From Microbacterium sp. Gd 4-13 (GTDB taxonomy: Bacteria > Actinomycetota > Actinomycetes > Actinomycetales > Microbacteriaceae), in assembly GCF_003095395.1 (NCBI RefSeq), contig NZ_QEIJ01000007.1:103331-167330 (forward strand): a DNA stretch of 64,000 nucleotides. The letters are read 5' to 3'. The translations under genes and the position numbers were made by a program. This document shows, one piece after another, positions 59,982-64,000 of this stretch; within the stretch, counting starts at the first letter, position 1; each line of letters begins with the position of its first letter. The notes under the pieces were generated by a model. The model saw nothing but the letters and a program-made list of their open reading frames with translations. It made no database searches and was not told the origin of the DNA.

Positions 59982-61049
59982 TCAGGCGCGACGCCTGAGA
60001 CGCAGCATCCCGATGCCCAGCACCGCCAGAACGGCGCCGGCGAAGGCCAGCCCGACGGGGAAGTCGCTCCCCGACTCGGCGAGTGTCGCCCGGGGAGCAG
60101 AAGACACCGCAGCCGGATGCTGCAGCGGGGCGACCGGCGTGGTCACGACCGGCTCGCCCGGCGCCGTCACCACCGGCTCGCCCGGAACAGGCTCACCCGG
60201 AACAGGCTCGCCCGGAACAGGCTCGCCCGGAACGGGCTCGGGCGACGCACCGGGCGACCCCACCCCGGGTCCACCGGCACCCGGAGTGGTCGCGACGCAC
60301 GCGACCTCCGACGTGGCGAGCTTCACGGTGGCGATCCGCTGGTCGACGGGGCCGTCATCGGGGAGACTCCCGCGCAGATCGACGGTCAGCAGCACCCACG
60401 CCGACGCGGTCTCGGTGCCCGGCACGGTGACACTCTCGAGACGGATATGCAGGATCGCGTCGGGGGTTTCGACAGCACCCCCGCGACCGAGATCGAGGTA
60501 GGGCGCCTTCTTGTCGAACTCCCACACGCGCTGCGTCGGACCGACGTAGGCGCTCAACCCCGCGACGATACCCGTGGCCTGGGCGTTGGGGGCGGCGCTC
60601 TCGCGCATCGGGCAGGTCGCCGACGACTGCGCCCAGCCGTCGTAGATCAGATTGCCGAGCATGCTCACGAGAATGCCGTCGGCGCGAATGAACGCCGTGC
60701 TCTCGTTGGTGAAGGGGAGTACCGTCCACGTCGTGCTATCCGCCGTCACGCGCAGCACAGTGGTGTCGACCACAGACTCCGCCCCACCGCCCTGGATGAG
60801 GTTGATGTCGGTGAACGGGAAGGTGAGAAGGTGCGCGGGGCTCGAGACGCTGGTCTTGAGCACCTCGACGTCGCCCGCCCTCAGGTCGATGTCGCCCTGC
60901 AGAGAGGTGACCCGCGACCACGGCGCCACGGGTTCGTCGGCCGCGATGGCGGCGGTCCCCGTCACCCCCGCGATCGTCGCAGATACGGCCATCGCCGTGA
61001 CCGCCACCCACCGGCGATGTACCGCCCGGCCCACCCCGAGAGCACTCAT
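59982..61049 (-). CDS. Exported, cell-wall-associated protein with Pro-rich repeats and C-terminal anchor
   Basis: 355 residues. Signal peptide: VHRRWVAVTAMAVSATIAGV, cleavage near AAIAADEP. A beta-rich domain follows (about 45-245), then a low-complexity linker with four EPVPG repeats, then a C-terminal LAESGSDFPVGLAFAGAVLA membrane segment and a RLRRRA tail. That order (motif, helix, positive tail) is a sortase-substrate layout, but the motif is LAESG rather than LPxTG or LAxTG. ATG 61049 is chosen; the open frame runs further upstream. Surface adhesion or wall role is a guess. Confidence 0.75.
   Translation of the reverse strand: MSALGVGRAVHRRWVAVTAMAVSATIAGVTGTAAIAADEPVAPWSRVTSLQGDIDLRAGDVEVLKTSVSSPAHLLTFPFTDINLIQGGGAESVVDTTVLRVTADSTTWTVLPFTNESTAFIRADGILVSMLGNLIYDGWAQSSATCPMRESAAPNAQATGIVAGLSAYVGPTQRVWEFDKKAPYLDLGRGGAVETPDAILHIRLESVTVPGTETASAWVLLTVDLRGSLPDDGPVDQRIATVKLATSEVACVATTPGAGGPGVGSPGASPEPVPGEPVPGEPVPGEPVPGEPVVTAPGEPVVTTPVAPLQHPAAVSSAPRATLAESGSDFPVGLAFAGAVLAVLGIGMLRLRRRA
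60181..60240. repeat. 15-base tandem repeat coding for EPVPG units
   Basis: Four units of CCCGGAACAGGCTCG (with single changes) start at 60181, 60196, 60211 and 60226. On the minus strand they encode the repeated pentapeptide in the linker of the surface protein. Copy number could vary by slippage. Confidence 0.9.
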
Positions 61050-61196
61050 GTCGCGAGTATGGCGGGTCGGTGCCGCACCGGCGCGAAATACCGGGAAAGG
61101 AGGGGGTTCCTGAACCCAGTACGGGGAAATCGCGTTCGCCATTCCCCGGGAGTCGCGGCGGGCGTAGCCTGCGCTCAACCGACGAAGGAGTCACAG

Positions 61197-61268
61197 ATGT
61201 ACGAAGCACTCAAAGCGCTGAAATACCTCAAGAACTTGCGCGCCATCCTTCTCGGCTGGCTCGGCTAG
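61197..61268 (+). CDS. 23-residue amphipathic microprotein
   Basis: ATG 61197 to TAG 61268. It reads MYEALKALKYLKNLRAILLG and three more residues (WLG). A textbook ribosome site GAAGGAG lies 8 bases upstream and a strong terminator hairpin starts 32 bases downstream, so it has its own transcription unit, divergent from the surface-protein gene. With five basic residues on one helix face and leucines on the other, it should form a membrane-active helix. Family not recognised; a toxin-like, regulatory or membrane-associated role is possible. Confidence 0.65.
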   Translation: MYEALKALKYLKNLRAILLGWLG

Positions 61269-61299
61269 AACGCCGCCACGCCGCGAGGGCGAGATGACC

Positions 61300-61333
61300 G
61301 GCCGGACCGTCGCCCCTTTACGGCGGTCCGGCC
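61300..61333 (+). terminator. Intrinsic terminator after the microprotein
   Basis: GGCCGGACCG (61300-61309) and CGGTCCGGCC (61324-61333) form a perfect ten-pair stem around a 14-base loop, followed by TTCT. It ends 22 bases before the next gene on the same strand. Confidence 0.8.
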
Positions 61334-61355
61334 TTCTCACCTCTACGCTCGAGGG

Positions 61356-61859
61356 GTGAACCCGCGCACGCTCGACGACTCCGCCATTCTCCGCACCGCC
61401 CGTCCGGGCGACGAGGCCGGCATTCTGGCCTGCATCCAGGCGCTCGCCGACTACGAACGAGAACCGGATGCTGTGCAGAACACCGTCGGCGCGCTGACCG
61501 CGACCCTTTTCGGCGACGACCCGAAAGCCTTCGGTCACGTCGTCGAACGCGACGGCCAGATCGTCGGCATCGCACTGTGGTTCCTGACCTACTCGACGTG
61601 GACCGGACGCCACGGCATCTGGCTCGAAGACCTCTACGTCGACGACGCGCAGCGAGGCCGCGGCTACGGGAAGGCGCTCATCTCCTCGCTCGCCGAGGTC
61701 TGCGTCGACCGCGGTTACTCTCGCCTGGAGTGGACCGTCCTCGACTGGAACGCCCCGGCGATCGCCTTCTACCGCTCGATCTCGGCCGCCCCCATGGACG
61801 AGTGGACGACCCAGCGCCTCACCGGCGACGCGCTGGCGGCGCTCGCCGCAGCATCCTGA
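61356..61859 (+). CDS. GNAT-family N-acetyltransferase (diamine/thialysine acetyltransferase-like)
   Basis: 167 residues. GNAT motifs: RTARPGDEAGILACIQALAD at the N-terminus, GIALWFLTYSTWTGRHGIWL then EDLYVDDAQRGRGYGKALIS (acetyl-CoA loop Q/RxxGxG/A) and LEWTVLDWNAPAIAFYRSI. The YSTW-GR-GIWLEDLYV string is typical of the spermidine/spermine and thialysine acetyltransferase branch, so the substrate may be a diamine. GTG 61356. It converges with a TetR gene four bases away. Confidence 0.92.
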   Translation: MNPRTLDDSAILRTARPGDEAGILACIQALADYEREPDAVQNTVGALTATLFGDDPKAFGHVVERDGQIVGIALWFLTYSTWTGRHGIWLEDLYVDDAQRGRGYGKALISSLAEVCVDRGYSRLEWTVLDWNAPAIAFYRSISAAPMDEWTTQRLTGDALAALAAAS

Positions 61860-61863
61860 CGGC

Positions 61864-62421
61864 CTAGCCCGCGACGAGCGCCGCCGCGATGCCGCGCGCA
61901 ACGCTGCTCGTGTGCGCGGGGGAGCGCAAGCGCATCGCGAGGTCGCCGGTGACGACGAGCACCAGCTGATCGGCCAACGCCGCCGCGCGTGCGGGGTCGA
62001 CGGCGGCCGCGAGGTCGGTCAGACGCCCGCGCATCGAATCGGTGTCGCGGTGGATCGCCGCGTCGACCTCGGGTGGGGCGTCGGCATACTCTGCGGCGCT
62101 GCCGAGGAAGGCGCACCAGCGCGAGCCCGCAGGCTGCGACCGGAAGGCGTCGAGCGCGTCGAAGATCGCGAGCAGCCGGCCTTCGCCGGTCGTCTGCGCG
62201 GCGACGGCGGCGTCCCACGTCTCGATCCATATCGCGTGGCGCCGTTCGAGGGCGGCGGCGACGAGGGCGTCTTTGCTCGCATACCCGCGATACAGCGTCG
62301 CGGCCGACACTCCCGCGCGTTCGAGTACGGCGTCGACCGGGGTCGCGGCGATGCCGCGCGTGAAGAACAGCTCGTCTGCCGCGTCGAGCAGTTTCGTCTC
62401 GGTGCGGGTGCGCAAAGCCAT
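61864..62421 (-). CDS. TetR-family regulator
   Basis: 185 residues. Helix-turn-helix: LLDAADELFFTRGIAATPVD, then AVLERAGVSAATLYRGYASK, with DALVAAALERRHAIW after it. The C-terminal ligand/dimer domain is helical (ALADQLVLVVTGDLAMRLRS). It starts 23 bases from the divergent MFS gene and almost certainly controls it, probably as a repressor released by the transported compound. The compound is unknown. Confidence 0.92.
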   Translation of the reverse strand: MALRTRTETKLLDAADELFFTRGIAATPVDAVLERAGVSAATLYRGYASKDALVAAALERRHAIWIETWDAAVAAQTTGEGRLLAIFDALDAFRSQPAGSRWCAFLGSAAEYADAPPEVDAAIHRDTDSMRGRLTDLAAAVDPARAAALADQLVLVVTGDLAMRLRSPAHTSSVARGIAAALVAG

Positions 62422-62444
62422 GACAGCACCCTAGACTCGCAAAA

Positions 62445-63593
62445 GTGAAACGAGCGTTTTTGTTACGAACGAGTTCGTCCGTGCCGCTCGTCGCGGCCGG
62501 TGCCGGACTGATCGCTGCCACCTATGGCCTGGTGCGAATGGCCTACGGACTCTTCCTGCCCGACGTGCAGGCCGACCTCGGGCTCGACGTCGCCGCGGCG
62601 GGCGTCGTCTCGGCGGGTGCGTCGGTCGTCTACTGCGTCGGGGCCGTGGTCGGATTCCTCACGGCCGCGCGACACGCGCGAGCGCTCGTGATCGCGGCGG
62701 CTGTCGCAGCATCCATCGGCGCCCTCGGCATGGCTGTCGCGCCCGTCTCGCTTATTTTCGCCGTGTTCGCGATCGCGAGCTCGGCGGGAGCGGGTCTCGC
62801 CTCGCCGGCCCTGGTCGCGGTGCTCCAGCGCGATCCCGCGACTTCTCGGTCGCCGCGCGGCCAGGCCATCGTGAACGCCGGAACCGGTCCGGGAGTCGTC
62901 CTCGCCGGCGCGCTCGCACTGCTGCTCGCACCCGATTGGCGCCTCGCGTGGGTCGTCGCCGCCGTTGTGACCGCGCTTGCCGCCGTCGGTGTGCTCGGGG
63001 CTGCGCGGGGAGGGGCGGATGCTGCGGTGCCGCCCACGTTCCCGGCCTTGCCGTGGTTCGTCGCCCATCGCCGCGTGCTGCTCGCGGCGCTGCTGTTCGG
63101 CGCGGGATCCGCCGCCGTCTGGACCTACGGGCGCACGATGCTCGTCGCGTCGGGAACCTCGTCGGGCGCATCGATGGCCGCGTGGATCTCGCTCGGCGTC
63201 GGCGGCACACTCGTGATCATCACTGCGCGGTGGATGGAGAGGCTGGAGCCGCCCGTCGCGTGGATCGCGACCGCGATCGTGGTCGCGATCGCGACGGCCG
63301 CAGTGCTCGCCGGGGGAGGGTGGGCGCTCGTCGCCTTCGCCGCGTTCGGCTGGGGCTACACGGCCGGGAGCGGCGTGCTGATCGCGTGGACCGCGCAGAT
63401 CGACGCGCCCCGCGCGCCGGCCGGGACGGCGTTGTTGTTCGTGACGCTGATCCTGGGTCAGGCGCTCGGGGCGGCTGTCGTGGGTGGCCTGATTCCCACG
63501 GCGGGCTACCCGGTCGCCTTCGTACTGGCGGCTGCGGTCTCGGCGGTGGCGCTCGTTCCGGCGGTGGGTGCGCGGCCGCGGGTGCGCGGGTGA
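62445..63593 (+). CDS. MFS transporter
   Basis: 382 residues with about twelve hydrophobic helices, the short MFS form. Visible features are VPLVAAGAGLIAATYGLVRM, the loop after helix 2 (TAARHARALVIAA) and a basic central loop (PWFVAHRRVLLAAL). The layout resembles cyanate/CynX-like or sugar-efflux MFS proteins. GTG 62445 has no ribosome site; with TAGACT eight bases upstream it may be leaderless. GTG 62481 is an alternative start that would place the two palindromes in the leader. Substrate unknown. Confidence 0.85.
   Translation: MKRAFLLRTSSSVPLVAAGAGLIAATYGLVRMAYGLFLPDVQADLGLDVAAAGVVSAGASVVYCVGAVVGFLTAARHARALVIAAAVAASIGALGMAVAPVSLIFAVFAIASSAGAGLASPALVAVLQRDPATSRSPRGQAIVNAGTGPGVVLAGALALLLAPDWRLAWVVAAVVTALAAVGVLGAARGGADAAVPPTFPALPWFVAHRRVLLAALLFGAGSAAVWTYGRTMLVASGTSSGASMAAWISLGVGGTLVIITARWMERLEPPVAWIATAIVVAIATAAVLAGGGWALVAFAAFGWGYTAGSGVLIAWTAQIDAPRAPAGTALLFVTLILGQALGAAVVGGLIPTAGYPVAFVLAAAVSAVALVPAVGARPRVRG
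62448..62478 (+). promoter_or_regulatory. Two palindromes at the start of the MFS gene (TetR operator candidates)
   Basis: AAACG-AG-CGTTT (62448-62459) and ACGAAC-GA-GTTCGT (62465-62478) are perfect inverted repeats spaced about 18 bases centre to centre. They overlap the annotated start codon region and lie 27-57 bases from the TetR start, where binding would control both genes. Confidence 0.55.
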
Positions 63594-63687
63594 AGCGCGC
63601 CGGGCGGTGCTTCGTCCCGTCGCGCTCGGTGCCACCGGAGCCGCTGCAGCGCTGGTCGTGGCGGAGTGCCCGCGATCCTTCGATGAC

Positions 63688-63734
63688 TTGTCCACAGGGG
63701 GCCCGATTTCCGTGGAGTGTCGTAGGTATGTTCT
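63688..63734 (+). promoter_or_regulatory. DnaA-box-like TTGTCCACA and SOS-box-like site upstream of the second HNH gene
   Basis: TTGTCCACA at 63688-63696 is an exact match to the actinobacterial DnaA box. CGTAGGTATGTTCT at 63721-63734 matches 10 of 14 positions of the Gram-positive LexA box and ends 11 bases before ATG 63746. The first HNH gene also has a LexA-like box at the same kind of position. Confidence 0.45.
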
Positions 63735-63745
63735 AGGATGTAGGC

Positions 63746-64000
63746 ATGCGCAACAGCTATGAAAGCCCCTCCGGCGGTGAGGCGCTCCGCGATGCCGATG
63801 CGCTCCCGGTGCACGGTGCGGGTGAGTCGTGGGCGACCGGCGACGGGCTCGACGACGCATGGCCTGACGAGCAGGAGTGGATCGACGCCGACGGTGATCC
63901 GGTCGCGGCGGGGCGTGATGGCCTGGATGCGGTGGCGGATGTGTCGACGTTGATGTCGGTGTTCGCCGCGCAACGGTTCGAGCGCGTCGAGGGCCTGCGT
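63746..64000 (+). CDS. DUF222-HNH-family protein, N-terminal part, cut by window end
   Basis: ATG 63746 opens a frame that runs through base 64000 (85 codons). It starts MRNSYESPSGGEALRDADAL, continues with an acidic linker (DAWPDEQEWIDADGDPVAAG) and reaches STLMSVFAAQRFERVEGLR, which looks like the first helix of a DUF222 domain. An AGGATG ribosome site lies upstream, together with a LexA-like box. The HNH module would be beyond the window, so the family call is provisional. Confidence 0.65.
   Translation, partial: MRNSYESPSGGEALRDADALPVHGAGESWATGDGLDDAWPDEQEWIDADGDPVAAGRDGLDAVADVSTLMSVFAAQRFERVEGLR

Overview
This window is high-GC DNA, densely coded on both strands. It has many GTG or TTG starts, ATGA-type overlaps and the gene complement of an actinobacterial chromosome. 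A strongly over-represented GGATGCT/AGCATCC word, together with the mix of families (MsiK-type sugar transporters without a local ATPase, META/HslJ and DUF2834 proteins, 13E12-type DUF222-HNH genes, MetP/MetS), suggests Microbacteriaceae, probably Microbacterium or a close relative. The genus is an inference. I saw no rRNA, tRNA, CRISPR array, phage or recognisable insertion sequence.

Layout. 1-7062: a peptide-scavenging locus (M24 peptidase, two Dpp-type permeases, binding lipoprotein and M19 dipeptidase on the minus strand) with a divergent fused DppD-DppF ATPase. 7083-12191: pgi, a protein with a GyrA-like C-terminal tail, a secreted lysozyme-like protein behind a structured leader, and an alpha/beta hydrolase. 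12269-15747: an unusual operon of a SLOG/LOG-like protein, a phosphoribosyltransferase and an orphan NMT1-type binding protein, divergent from a LacI regulator. 15834-21844: small housekeeping genes, then a trehalose-synthase-like GH13 enzyme behind a leader peptide and a hairpin that masks its Shine-Dalgarno sequence, then cardiolipin synthase. 22008-27675: a histidine kinase, a DesK/NarL pair, a small DedA-like membrane protein, an OmpR regulator, an M15 peptidase and a DUF1990 protein.

27764-36879: a maltodextrin regulon (LacI, GH13 intracellular enzyme, MalG, MalF, MalE, alpha-glucosidase, secreted alpha-amylase). Secreted amylase releases oligosaccharides, the ABC system imports them and the two intracellular GH13 enzymes cleave them; the ATPase must come from elsewhere (MsiK-like). 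37381-42423: RecQ, a hypothetical protein, an LpqF-like serine hydrolase and an exonuclease-BRCT protein. 42511-47222: a DtxR/IdeR-type box followed by a five-gene ferric-siderophore uptake and reduction operon. 47239-51236: an SdpI-like protein, a second exonuclease-BRCT protein, then an accessory patch. In that patch a roughly 97% identical 258-bp copy of a methyltransferase 3' end flanks a segment of visibly lower GC carrying a possible wHTH-CBS-CBS-HEPN protein and a remnant of a serine hydrolase gene. This is the best candidate here for an undescribed system.

51241-54674: thioredoxin-reductase-like flavoprotein with a divergent XRE-cupin regulator, then MetS/MetP. 54890-64000: a 966-residue DEAD/DEAH helicase with a C-terminal transmembrane hairpin, two DUF222-HNH genes (the second cut by the window end), each with an SOS-box-like site, lipoprotein and cell-wall proteins, a 23-residue amphipathic microprotein with its own ribosome site and terminator, a GNAT acetyltransferase, and a divergent TetR/MFS pair. 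All functional calls rest on motif reading by eye; no database search was possible.
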